A stretch of DNA of 64,000 nucleotides from Rhabdobacter roseus (GTDB lineage: Bacteria; Bacteroidota; Bacteroidia; Cytophagales; Spirosomataceae), in NCBI RefSeq assembly GCF_014202275.1, contig NZ_JACHGF010000002.1:1079356-1143355 (forward strand), in the 5' to 3' direction. Below are positions 1 to 8,751 of the stretch, piece after piece (position 1 is the stretch's first letter; every line of letters begins with the position of its first letter). Position numbers and translations under genes: made by a program. Below the pieces are notes generated by a model that was not told where the DNA came from, ran no database searches, and saw nothing but the letters and a program-made list of their open reading frames with translations.

Positions 1-1331
1 GCCGTGAGGGTTACGGTAGTAGAAATAACCGCAAAGTAAATCTCCTTTGAACCCGTAAAAGCGGCCTGCATGGGAGGCATTCCCTCCTCGATTTTGACAT
101 AAATATTTTCAAGTACCACAATGGCGTCGTCCACGACGAGCCCGATGGCCAGTACAATACCCAAGAGTGTCAATACATTGATCGTAAAGCCAAAAAGGTA
201 CATCATGAAGAAAGTACCTATCAGGGAAATAGGAATGGCCGTGAGTGGAATAAGCGTTGAGCGCCAGTCGCGCAGAAAAATAAAGATAATGAGCGCTACC
301 AGCATGAAAGCGATGAAGATGGTCTCTTCCACCTCCTGGATGGAGGACCGCACGAATTTGGTATAATCCGTACCCAATTCCACCGTAATATCGCTGGGCA
401 AATCGCGGGAAATCACGGCCAGTCGCTCGTTCAAAGCGTCTACGATGGCAATGTGGTTGGCACCCGGCTGCGGAATCACGGCCACGGCCACCATCGGCAC
501 GCCATCGCGCTTCAGTAGAGTACGTTCGTTTTCCGGAGCCAGCTCGGCGTAGCCCACGTCTTTAAAGCGCACAATCCGGTTGCCTTCCTCGTAGATGATC
601 ATGTTGTCAAAATCATCGGTTGTGTGCAGCCGTCCCAGCGTCCTAACGGTCAGCTCCGTATTGGCACCTTCGATGCTTCCCGAGGGTAGTTCTACATTTT
701 GGCGGTTGAGGGCCGAGGCGATGTCGAGGGAAGTAAGCCGGTAGGCGGCCATGCGGGCTGGGTCAATCCGCAAACGCATGGAGTACTTTTTCTCACCCCA
801 GATCTGCACGCTACTCACGCCGGGGACGGTCTGGAATTTTTCCTTAAGCTGGCGCGTCACGATGTCGTTGAGGTCCAGCAAGGTACGTTGCTCGCTCCGC
901 ACGTTAACAAACCAAATCGGCGAGGCATCGGCGTCGGCCTTGGCCACAATGGGCGGATCCACGTCCGGTGGAAGTACCCGCTGGGCGCTGGATACGCGGT
1001 CGCGAACGTCGTTGGCCGCGGCTTCCATATCTACTCCCAGCTCAAACTCCACCGTAATGCTACTCCGACCATCCCGGCTGGAAGAAGAGAGCGTCCGGAT
1101 GCCCGCGATCCCGTTGATGGATTCTTCGAGGGGCTCCGTGATCTGGGATTCCACAATTTCGGCGTTTGCTCCCGTATATACCGTCGTGACGGTCACCACC
1201 GGAGGGTCTACGCTGGGAAACTCCCGAACCCCCAGGTATAGAAAACCAATCGCCCCGAACAGCATAACGACCAGCGACATAACGATCGCCAGTACGGGAC
1301 GCTTGATGCTTACATCTGACAAACTTGCCAT
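1..1331 (-). CDS. AcrB/MexB-type RND efflux pump, 3' part outside window
   Basis: Inner-membrane proton-driven multidrug exporter of the HAE-1 branch. It is read from the ATG at 1331 leftwards and runs open off the window edge, so about 443 N-terminal residues of roughly 1050 are visible. The start MASLSDVSIKRPVLAIV gives the usual first membrane helix, followed by the porter domain (GVREFPSVDPPVVTV). The end of the visible part holds membrane helices 2-4, including GLVVDDAIVVLEN with the paired Asp of the proton relay. It lies 57 bp downstream of the adaptor gene at 1389-2504 on the same strand, the usual adaptor-pump order. The substrate cannot be read from sequence. The family is certain; the end is not visible. 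Confidence 0.93.
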   Translation of the reverse strand, partial: MASLSDVSIKRPVLAIVMSLVVMLFGAIGFLYLGVREFPSVDPPVVTVTTVYTGANAEIVESQITEPLEESINGIAGIRTLSSSSRDGRSSITVEFELGVDMEAAANDVRDRVSSAQRVLPPDVDPPIVAKADADASPIWFVNVRSEQRTLLDLNDIVTRQLKEKFQTVPGVSSVQIWGEKKYSMRLRIDPARMAAYRLTSLDIASALNRQNVELPSGSIEGANTELTVRTLGRLHTTDDFDNMIIYEEGNRIVRFKDVGYAELAPENERTLLKRDGVPMVAVAVIPQPGANHIAIVDALNERLAVISRDLPSDITVELGTDYTKFVRSSIQEVEETIFIAFMLVALIIFIFLRDWRSTLIPLTAIPISLIGTFFMMYLFGFTINVLTLLGIVLAIGLVVDDAIVVLENIYVKIEEGMPPMQAAFTGSKEIYFAVISTTVTLT

Positions 1332-1388
1332 GTACCTTTAAAATTTAAGCGTAAAAGATTCTAACGAATGCTCGGAGAATAAATTTCT

Positions 1389-2504
1389 TTAGAGCTGAGC
1401 TTCCACCCGGGCCAGCGGGCGATTGATAACCTCCCGAATTTCTACCGCTCCTTCGGGTTTTACCTGTAGAATTCCCGTCGTAATCAGCGTATCTCCGGCA
1501 TTGAGCCCGCGGCTGATTTCCACCGTACTTTCTCCCCGCACACCTACTTCAACCACCTGAGGCTGCGCTTTTCCGTTGCGTACCACAAATACCTTGTGCC
1601 CATTTTGCTCCGGAATAACGGCCTCCGTAGGTACCGAAATAGCCATCCCCTTGGAGCCGATGATCAGCTCGATGCGGGCAAAAGATCCGGGTATCAATTC
1701 GCCTTTGGGGTTCGGGCTCAGCGCCCGCACCTGCAGCGTACGGGTTTGGGGGTCAATTTGCGGATCAATGGCGTAGACCGTCCCGTTGTGGGTACTTTCG
1801 GAGCTTTCGGTTTGGTAAATAATACGGCTATTGACCCGGATGTTATCGGCGTACTTCGCCGGAATGGAAAACTCTACCTTGGCCGGATTGACGCTCGTGA
1901 GCATGGTTACGCGGGTACTTGGAGTTATGTAGCTTCCTTCGCTCACGTACCTGAGCCCAATGCGCCCCGCAAAGGGAGCCCGAATGGTAGTTTTGGCCAG
2001 GAGCGCCGTAATATTTTCAATGTCGGCTTCGATGGTTTTCACCGAAGTAAGGCTAATGTCGTATTCCCGTTGACTGATGGCTTCTTTTTCCAGCAAACGC
2101 CGCTGCCGGAACTCATTATCCTCTGCCAGTTTTTTGCTGTACTCCAACTTTTTAAGCTGTGCCTGCAAATCATCGTCATTGATTTTTAAGAGGATAGTCC
2201 CTTTTTGCACGTTCTGGCCCTCGCGTAGGGATAGTTGGGTAATTTTGCCGGACACTTCACTCCGTATTTCCACTTCTTCGTTGGCCAGTACCGTGCCGGT
2301 TGTTTTGACTACTTCGTCCAGCCGGGCTGGCTCTACCACCATCACCGAAACAATGGCCTTGCCCCCACCGGGCCGCACTCCGGCAGCAGGCGCACCCGTG
2401 GTGGGCGCTTTCTGAAAATATTCTTTCAATCTGGGATAAAACACCAGTCCGAGAATAAATAGAAGAATTAATCCCGTGATTACCCTTTTGGTAATTGTAG
2501 TCAT
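1389..2504 (-). CDS. RND efflux periplasmic adaptor (membrane fusion protein)
   Basis: 371-residue HlyD/AcrA-family adaptor that links the inner-membrane pump to an outer-membrane channel. An N-terminal signal anchor (residues about 7-22) is followed by a Gly/Pro/Ala-rich linker, the first biotinyl-lipoyl half (EVEIRSEVSGKITQLSLREGQNVQKG), an alpha-hairpin rich in Lys/Glu, the second lipoyl half (IRAPFAGRIGLRYVSEGSYI), a beta-barrel and a membrane-proximal domain. No lipobox Cys is seen, so it is probably anchored by the N-terminal helix. It is the promoter-proximal gene of a two-gene unit with the AcrB-type pump; no TolC gene is visible nearby, so the channel is encoded elsewhere or beyond the left edge. 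Confidence 0.93.
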   Translation of the reverse strand: MTTITKRVITGLILLFILGLVFYPRLKEYFQKAPTTGAPAAGVRPGGGKAIVSVMVVEPARLDEVVKTTGTVLANEEVEIRSEVSGKITQLSLREGQNVQKGTILLKINDDDLQAQLKKLEYSKKLAEDNEFRQRRLLEKEAISQREYDISLTSVKTIEADIENITALLAKTTIRAPFAGRIGLRYVSEGSYITPSTRVTMLTSVNPAKVEFSIPAKYADNIRVNSRIIYQTESSESTHNGTVYAIDPQIDPQTRTLQVRALSPNPKGELIPGSFARIELIIGSKGMAISVPTEAVIPEQNGHKVFVVRNGKAQPQVVEVGVRGESTVEISRGLNAGDTLITTGILQVKPEGAVEIREVINRPLARVEAQL

Positions 2505-2603
2505 GAAATAATTAAAAGGAGGTTAGGTTGACTATAATAATTGGTTAAACAATTTTATGAAGATAGAAGTTTGGGAAGGCCTAAGTCTACTTTGTTTGTC
2601 AGC

Positions 2604-2640
2604 AAAAAAGGTTGCTGAATTCAGTTCAGCAACCTTTTTT
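2604..2640 (-). terminator. Intrinsic terminator after the SusCD/DUF1735 locus
   Basis: Perfect 16-bp inverted repeat: arm AAAAAAGGTTGCTGAA at 2604-2619, loop of 5, arm TTCAGCAACCTTTTTT at 2625-2640. Read on the minus strand it ends in a run of T and lies 36 bp beyond the stop of the lipoprotein gene at 2676. It is symmetric and could stop transcripts from both sides. Confidence 0.85.
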
Positions 2641-2675
2641 GGTAAATAGTAGCAATCAAAAAGTGCTTCTGGCTA

Positions 2676-3677
2676 CTACCTTTCTCTCACAAACTTCCAC
2701 TCTTCGTCCCAAGCGGTACGGATGTGGGGAGCTGCCGCTATGACACTGGGCTGGATCATCCAGTACTTGAGCTGGATGGTCTTGGTACTTGGGTCGTACG
2801 CATTCACGCCCGAGGGATCCAGCTGGGCCGAGCGGGTGTTGCCAGCGGGCTGGCCGAAGTAGTTGGTCACAGCCACTACCTTGTCCGTCACGGGATCAAA
2901 TTCAATCACTAGACCAAAGCTTCCAAAGTAGCTATAGCCCGTTCCGGTCCAGATAGGAGTCGCCACGCCGCCCACAATCACATTGTCCACCACCAGGCAT
3001 TTGGTAGGGCTGGCCGTCTGGAGGGTATATTCCATCACCAGGCCGCTACCCGCAGGATCATTATTAACCGTTACCAAAGCCGGATTTGCAAAGTCTTGCA
3101 TGGTACCCGTCACCGCATAAACACCGTCATACTTGTTCTTCACGCTAATGAACGCCAGAATCGACTCTCCTCCCGATTTAATGGGCAGCCCTGAAGCATC
3201 CGTAATGGTGTAGGCTACGGCGTACTTGTGCGAAATGTCCCACTTGGCTCCGTTAAGCTGAATCGACAGCTCCTTGGCGAAATCACCAGAACCAAAGTTC
3301 AACATGTAGCCATCTGACGTTTTTTGGATCGTCGAATTAGAAACCAACGTATACAAGGAGTCGGGTAGCCACTCGAAAGTCTCATCGTTTTCTTCGTTAA
3401 AATCAGCCAGAAGTCCCGGAGCAGCCGTCAATTTCACCGCCGTAGCCGTTCTCAACGTAGCATTAGAATTGACATCTCGCCGTACGCTAAAAAGGTCAAT
3501 GGTTTTCATGTTGGTAAAGGGGCTAAAAAATAGTTGATTTTCCGTCCCTTCAAAAAATTTCACCATGGATTGTCCTTTGTCCCCCAGCGGAGTCACGTCA
3601 TCCTTGATACAAGAGGTAAAAAAGGCCGAGAAAGCGAGAAACGCTAAAAGGTACCTTACTAGAATGTTATATCTCAT
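2676..3677 (-). CDS. DUF1735-like surface lipoprotein of a Sus locus
   Basis: 333-residue lipoprotein. The start at 3677 is chosen because it gives a clean type II signal peptide (MRYNILVRYLLAFLAFSAFFTSC, Cys 23) and avoids overlap with the preceding susD. The mature part has the N-terminal immunoglobulin-like DUF1735 character (runs like TNVTL replaced here by TAVKLTAAPGLLADFNEEN and the ELSIQL strand), then a C-terminal domain with KYDGVYAVTGTMQDFANPAL typical of BT_3987-like Sus accessory proteins. It is the third gene after susC (5217-8465) and susD (3725-5176), and a terminator follows. Such proteins usually sit on the cell surface and help bind the polymer that the locus imports. The ligand is unknown, and the domain call is from recall of the family. 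Confidence 0.72.
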   Translation of the reverse strand: MRYNILVRYLLAFLAFSAFFTSCIKDDVTPLGDKGQSMVKFFEGTENQLFFSPFTNMKTIDLFSVRRDVNSNATLRTATAVKLTAAPGLLADFNEENDETFEWLPDSLYTLVSNSTIQKTSDGYMLNFGSGDFAKELSIQLNGAKWDISHKYAVAYTITDASGLPIKSGGESILAFISVKNKYDGVYAVTGTMQDFANPALVTVNNDPAGSGLVMEYTLQTASPTKCLVVDNVIVGGVATPIWTGTGYSYFGSFGLVIEFDPVTDKVVAVTNYFGQPAGNTRSAQLDPSGVNAYDPSTKTIQLKYWMIQPSVIAAAPHIRTAWDEEWKFVRER

Positions 3678-3724
3678 GTTCGTTCTATGATTAAGCTTTT
3701 TTAGAATTCTGTTCACACCTGCGC

Positions 3725-5176
3725 TTATTGATCCCACCATACGCGTGAGTCCTGCGTATCGCCGCCGGGAATAAGGGCCGCGGCCGCTTCTACGCTGGCC
3801 TTGTTGCTGGAGTACTCCGTATTGGGGTCGTACACGTACCGGCGGGGAATTTGCTTGGAAGTATTGGTGGCATCGGGAGCGGGCGTGAGCACGGGGAACC
3901 CGGTTTTGCGCCAGATGTTCCAGCCCTGAAGTCCGTTAGGATAAGTCGCAATGAACCGCTGTACGGAAATATTCCGGATGTTAGCGCCAGTACCTGCGGC
4001 AGCGGCCAAGGCTACGTTGTTTTGCGTAAAGTAAGAGTTAGCCGGTGCACTCAGCCCCCACTGCTCAAAGGAGAGCGTGATACCCTGACGGTACACGGTT
4101 TGCAGGTTCTCGGTGGTCCAGCCGTAATCGGCCGCTTCGGCGCGGGCCAGAGCCACCTGAGAGGCCGTGATGATGTGAACCGTTCCGTTGTTGGTTCTCT
4201 TGTCACCCCGCAAAATCCGGGCCCAGGTAGGGTTGTCGGCCGTAAAAGCTTCGGCACTAGCCCGGCGCAAGCCGTAGGGCATTCCTATGTTAGAAGTGGC
4301 GTTGGAGTTAGGCTGTCCTTCGAGCTCCGTCGCACCGCCAAATACACTTTGGCGGGTGTCGGCCAGGGAACCCAGCAGGGTCGTCATGGTCTCGCTTTCG
4401 GCGAAGTCCTTCCGGCCATTGTAGAGGTTCCACCAGTTGCTGTTGAAGTTTCCTCCGGGGTAAGAAACCGCAAAGTTCTGCGCGTTGGTGGTGATGTACC
4501 CAGCCGGATCGTTGAGTGCGGCCTTGAATTCCGTCGCGGCGTAGCCCGTGGGGCTGGGGAATTTTTTGGAAAGCTGTATGGCGGCCAGCAAACGGATGGA
4601 GTTGGCCGTACGTTTCCAGAGATCGATGTTACCCCCAAAAATGACATCGCCGGTAATGGGCGAATTATCAAATTCGGTCACGGCTTCTTTCAAGCCCTGG
4701 ATAATACCCTTGTAGATCTCCTCCTGGCGGTCATACTTTGGCGTCGGGAATTCAACGCCTTTCAGCGCTTCGCTGTAAGGTACATCGCCCCAACGGTCGG
4801 TGATGGTCCAGAAGATATACTGCTTCAGGATCTTGGCAATGGCGCTCATATTCCGGCTCTGATCCTGTATGATGATATTCTCCAGGTCGTACAGGCTACC
4901 TGTATACTCGCCCACGAAGGCCACCTGCGGAATGCTGTACAAAGAGACGTCGGTGTACTGCGTTTCGGAGAAGTACTGGGCGTAGAGACCACCCCGGGTT
5001 TGCGTAGCATAACCAGCGATACCCGCTTCTACGTTGGTAAGCAGAGCCCCAATGTTAGGATTGGTGGTAGCCGCCGGATTTAGGTTGGTATCACCAAAAT
5101 CAGAAAAGTCTGAGCAGCCCGAGACCCCCACAAGCAGGAGGCCAGAAAGCGTAGCTGATAATATTTTATTTTTCAT
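3725..5176 (-). CDS. SusD/RagB-like nutrient-binding outer-membrane lipoprotein
   Basis: 483 residues from the ATG at 5176. This start gives the lipoprotein signal MKNKILSATLSGLLLVGVSGC (Cys 21); an upstream extension would run into susC. The protein resembles the SusD-like_2 group: DTNLNPAATTNPNIGALLTNVEAGIAGY near the mature N-terminus, the TPR-like helices with QYIFWTITDRWGDVPYSEAL, and a C-terminal GWNIWRKTGFPVLTPAPDATN segment. It acts as the surface lid on the SusC barrel encoded 40 bp upstream. The ligand may be a peptide or a glycan; no glycoside hydrolase or peptidase gene lies beside it to decide. Confidence 0.92.
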   Translation of the reverse strand: MKNKILSATLSGLLLVGVSGCSDFSDFGDTNLNPAATTNPNIGALLTNVEAGIAGYATQTRGGLYAQYFSETQYTDVSLYSIPQVAFVGEYTGSLYDLENIIIQDQSRNMSAIAKILKQYIFWTITDRWGDVPYSEALKGVEFPTPKYDRQEEIYKGIIQGLKEAVTEFDNSPITGDVIFGGNIDLWKRTANSIRLLAAIQLSKKFPSPTGYAATEFKAALNDPAGYITTNAQNFAVSYPGGNFNSNWWNLYNGRKDFAESETMTTLLGSLADTRQSVFGGATELEGQPNSNATSNIGMPYGLRRASAEAFTADNPTWARILRGDKRTNNGTVHIITASQVALARAEAADYGWTTENLQTVYRQGITLSFEQWGLSAPANSYFTQNNVALAAAAGTGANIRNISVQRFIATYPNGLQGWNIWRKTGFPVLTPAPDATNTSKQIPRRYVYDPNTEYSSNKASVEAAAALIPGGDTQDSRVWWDQ

Positions 5177-5216
5177 CTTGAATTTCTTAATGAGTAAAGT
5201 AATGGGGATGAAAGGA

Positions 5217-8200
5217 TCAGAATCCAATTCGCAGGTTAAATCCGTACCCTCTGGTACCAGGCAGCTGGCCCGTTTCGCCATAGACAGCACTTACTTCCGA
5301 TGGATCGAAATCCCTGGTCTTGGCGTAGATCAACACCGGGTTACGCGCTACAAACGAAAGGGTTGCCGTTTGGAAGTACTTGGAAAGCCCCCACGATTTT
5401 ACGGGAAGGTTATACCCCAACGCAAGCTCGCGTAGCTTAACGAAGGTAAGGTCATAGATGAATTCATCAAATACCTTATTGTTGTACAGGTTATGGTAGT
5501 AGTCCTGCGCCTCCACGTAGTAGTCTACGGCTTCACCGGCTTCGTTGACACCCGATACGTGGATACCGCCGCCATCAGCTACGGCGTCACGGATTGAATT
5601 GCCTTTGTCATTCACGGTAGCCGTCCGGGCGGTAAGGCCGCTGTAAGATCCCCACATGTTGGAAAGAGAGGCAAATTTACCCCCAAACTGGTAGTCAATG
5701 TTGACGTTCAAAGTAAAGTCCTTCAGGAAGTTAAAGGTATTTTGAACACCGCCCGTAACCTGAGGCAATACGCTACCAAAGTTAACATCGGGGTCATTTA
5801 CGTAGAATCCGCTGGAGTTCAGGACGGGCTGTCCGTTGATCCGCTTGATCCCGTTGCCATACAACTGGCCCCAGCGCTGGCCTTCAATGTGTACCATATA
5901 AGGTACCGTGCTTCCCCATACACCACCCAGGTTGGTCGTGCGGGAGATCCCGTACTTCTTGCTGATCTCGATCACGTCGTTTTCGAGCAGGTTAGAGTAG
6001 GTACCTAGCAAGTTCCAGCGGAAGTTGGGTATGTCGATGGGCGTTACGTCCACCTTAAGTTCAATTCCTTTTTTGGTGATGGTACCTACGTTGGTAAGTA
6101 ACGAAGTAAATCCGCTGGCTCCGTTGATACTCAGTGAGAAGGGGAAGCCTTCGGCGGTACCGTCAAAGTAGGTAGCGGAGAATCCGATCTTGTTAGACAG
6201 GAAGCGCAGGTCAACGCCTATTTCGCGCTGAGAAACGACCGAACCGCGGATTTCGGGATCAACGAGCTGGTCGGGCGTGCTCATGAGGTAGTTGTTGCCC
6301 CACTTGAACTGACCCACTCCGTACGCAAAGCCAGGGTAACGGTAGGCTCCGAAGGTCTCGGCCGTGGTACCCAGTGCCTGCGGAATTTCTCCCCAGGAAG
6401 CCCGAAGTTTACCAAAGCTAAACCAGCGGGAATCTTTGGCTATCAGATCACCGAAGATAAACGAGGCTCCGATAGACTTGGAAAGTACCGCGTTGTTATT
6501 GGGAGGTAAAGTCGAGTACCAGTCCTTACGAAGGGTACCTTCTAAGTAGATAAAGTCTCGGTATCCAATGGAGGCATTACCAAACACAGCCCGGTATTTC
6601 TCCTCGGCCCGGCCGTTAGCAATAGTGGGGTCATTCACGGAGTTAGCCAGGGTGAAAAGATCCGGTACACTCAGGCCTTGATTGGTATTGGCTGAATTTG
6701 ACTTGGAAACCCACTGGAAGAAGTCCGCTCCCACAAAACCATTGATGCTGAAGTCTTGGATGGTTTTGTTGTAGTTGGCCATAAATTCCAGGTTCTGCCG
6801 GTTGGAATAGCTATTGCCGGTAGAATAAAAGCCCCTGGCCCGTGCGTTATTTCCAGTCGTTTGCAAACCACTTTCGTTCAGGCGGCTGCTGTACTTGGTT
6901 TCGGCCCAGGTGGTATTTTGCTGCTTCCGGTAGGTGGCTTTCAAACTGAGATCACTGTTAACTCGGTACGTAAAGGCCACGTCACCAAACAAACGATCGC
7001 GGGTTTGTACCATGTCGATCAGGTCGTAGTAGGTGTACGGGTTGTACCAGTAGTTCCCGGCGTAGAAGTTGCGAGGATTAGAAGGATCGTAAGTCGCGGG
7101 GCTGGCGTGGTTCCAGCTGGCAAAGATACCGTCCGGCGTGGTGAGACCCCGAAGCTCCTTCATGATTCCCATGTCGAGGTTACGGTGGAACCATTGGCTG
7201 AAGGCACCCGTGGATTGGTTGGAGTAGGCATCGTCGATTTCGCCTTTCAGGCTCCAATTCACGTAGTTGATATTGGCCGAAAACTCAAGGTGCTTGTTCA
7301 GCTCATAGGTCGTCTTAATACCAAAAATGTTTTTCTTCAAACCAGAATTAGGGATGAGCCCTTTGATATCCTGATTGGCATAGCTGGCCTTGAACGTAAG
7401 CCTCTCGGTAGCGGTGTTGAAGCTCACGGAGTTGTTAAGTACCACGCCCGTATTGTAGAAATCGCGGCCATTGTCGGGCTGAGGGTCCAGCGTGGCAGTT
7501 TGGTACGAACGGCTGTGGCCACCATACCAGGCATACCAGGGAATGTACTCCTGCCCTACCATACGGGGGCCCCAGCTTGCGTCGTCGTTGTAGTCAGGGT
7601 AGTACTTGCCTTCCAGCGCCTTCCACTCTTCCGGGTCGCCCGCTTTCCAGGTATACTTCGTCAAATCGCCGTTCGCACCACCGGAATAAGAATTCTGGTA
7701 GTTGGGCATGATGTATACATTCTCAAACTGAGCTCCCAGGTTAAGGGTCAAGCCCATACCGGCGGTTTTCTTTCCTCTTTTGAGCGTAATGACGATGGCC
7801 CCGTTGGCTCCTTGAGAACCAAACTGCGCCGAAGCGGCTGGTCCCTGAAGTACCGATACGCTCTCGACGTCATCAAGGTTGATGTCATCGGCGTTAGGCA
7901 GAATGGTACCGTCTACGACGTACAACGCACCGGTGCCGGTACCTAGCCCTGAGGCTCCCCGCAGACGTACTTCCGTCTGCCTGCCCAGAGCGGCGGCCGA
8001 CTGGCTACGTACCTGAATACCCGCTACCTTACCGGCCAACGAGTTGTTGAGGTTGGGTTGGCGGATGGTGTTCAACTGCTCATCAGCAACGACCTGCGCA
8101 CTATAGGTGGTAGCGCGGGAAGAGCGTTGGTTACCATAGGCCCCCGTAACGACTACCTCCTGAAGCTGGGCTACGTCATTGACCAGCACTACATTGATGA

Positions 8201-8465
8201 TACTCTGGGTACCTACGGCGATTTCCTGACTGTTGAAGCCAATGAAACTGAAAACTAGCGTAGATCCGGTAGGAGCCGTAATACGGTATTCCCCTTCGCT
8301 ATTGGTACTGACCCCGCGGGTCGTTCCCTTAAGCGAAACATTTACGCCCGGAAGTACCGAGCCATCTTCTGCCGAAACCTTGCCCGAAACGGCGATTTCC
8401 TGGGCATAGGAATGCATGCTAAGCAGCAACAAACCCGCCAGGATTGCAGGTAAAAAGTTCTTCAT
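5217..8465 (-). CDS. SusC/RagA-family TonB-linked outer-membrane transporter (locus 1)
   Basis: 1082 residues. A signal peptide (about 1-21) precedes a carboxypeptidase-D-regulatory-like domain (VSGKVSAEDGSVLPGVNVSLKGTTRGV, about 25-100). Next come the SusC hallmark LQEVVVTGAYG, the plug (NNSLAGKVAGIQVRS, LRGASGLGTGTGALYVVDG, VLQGPAASAQFGSQGANGAIVITLKRGK), and a 22-strand-type barrel ending in the aromatic NLRIGF. It imports large ligands with the SusD lipoprotein encoded next, powered by TonB. A canonical promoter lies 60-90 bp upstream. The N-terminal domain closely matches that of the next SusC (10296-13496), which suggests tandem duplication. Confidence 0.96.
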   Translation of the reverse strand: MKNFLPAILAGLLLLSMHSYAQEIAVSGKVSAEDGSVLPGVNVSLKGTTRGVSTNSEGEYRITAPTGSTLVFSFIGFNSQEIAVGTQSIINVVLVNDVAQLQEVVVTGAYGNQRSSRATTYSAQVVADEQLNTIRQPNLNNSLAGKVAGIQVRSQSAAALGRQTEVRLRGASGLGTGTGALYVVDGTILPNADDINLDDVESVSVLQGPAASAQFGSQGANGAIVITLKRGKKTAGMGLTLNLGAQFENVYIMPNYQNSYSGGANGDLTKYTWKAGDPEEWKALEGKYYPDYNDDASWGPRMVGQEYIPWYAWYGGHSRSYQTATLDPQPDNGRDFYNTGVVLNNSVSFNTATERLTFKASYANQDIKGLIPNSGLKKNIFGIKTTYELNKHLEFSANINYVNWSLKGEIDDAYSNQSTGAFSQWFHRNLDMGIMKELRGLTTPDGIFASWNHASPATYDPSNPRNFYAGNYWYNPYTYYDLIDMVQTRDRLFGDVAFTYRVNSDLSLKATYRKQQNTTWAETKYSSRLNESGLQTTGNNARARGFYSTGNSYSNRQNLEFMANYNKTIQDFSINGFVGADFFQWVSKSNSANTNQGLSVPDLFTLANSVNDPTIANGRAEEKYRAVFGNASIGYRDFIYLEGTLRKDWYSTLPPNNNAVLSKSIGASFIFGDLIAKDSRWFSFGKLRASWGEIPQALGTTAETFGAYRYPGFAYGVGQFKWGNNYLMSTPDQLVDPEIRGSVVSQREIGVDLRFLSNKIGFSATYFDGTAEGFPFSLSINGASGFTSLLTNVGTITKKGIELKVDVTPIDIPNFRWNLLGTYSNLLENDVIEISKKYGISRTTNLGGVWGSTVPYMVHIEGQRWGQLYGNGIKRINGQPVLNSSGFYVNDPDVNFGSVLPQVTGGVQNTFNFLKDFTLNVNIDYQFGGKFASLSNMWGSYSGLTARTATVNDKGNSIRDAVADGGGIHVSGVNEAGEAVDYYVEAQDYYHNLYNNKVFDEFIYDLTFVKLRELALGYNLPVKSWGLSKYFQTATLSFVARNPVLIYAKTRDFDPSEVSAVYGETGQLPGTRGYGFNLRIGF

Positions 8466-8525
8466 ACGATTAGGTTATGTTAAAAATGAATCACTAATTG
8501 TTATTTAATGATTTACTAATAGTTG

Positions 8526-8555
8526 CAAAGATAACATTCAGTTTATCCATAGCAA
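8526..8555 (-). promoter_or_regulatory. Bacteroidota-type promoter of SusC locus 1
   Basis: On the minus strand the -7 box reads TATCTTTG (8526-8533), matching TAnnTTTG, and a TTG (8553-8555) lies 19 bp upstream as the -33 element. The start codon is 60 bp downstream, leaving an AT-rich leader. Confidence 0.7.
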
Positions 8556-8658
8556 CGGATTGTACTCATTTTGCAGAATTAAATTTTGAAATGCCCCCTG
8601 TTATTAAAACATTTCGCAGTAAAGTACCTAAATGGGAGATACATTCGCATAAAAAGAG

Positions 8659-8686
8659 AGGTCTTCCTACCTGAGTAAGAAGACCT
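8659..8686 (-). terminator. Intrinsic terminator after SusD of locus 2
   Basis: Stem AGGTCTTC (8659-8666) / GAAGACCT (8679-8686) with a 12-nt loop. On the minus strand it is followed by TCTCTTTTTATG. It separates locus 2 from the promoter of locus 1, so the two tandem SusCD pairs are probably separate transcripts. Confidence 0.7.
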
Positions 8687-8751
8687 TCCCTTGTGTTATT
8701 CGCCGAATAAATGTAAATAAAGTACCTTCTGAATAAATTAAGGTACCTGGC

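Noticed and set aside
699-1341. Plus-strand open frames over the left edge
   Set aside because: They are shadows of the AcrB-type pump read on the minus strand, whose translation shows unmistakable RND motifs.
3851-5083. Plus-strand frame of 410 codons
   Set aside because: Antisense to a well-supported susD gene.
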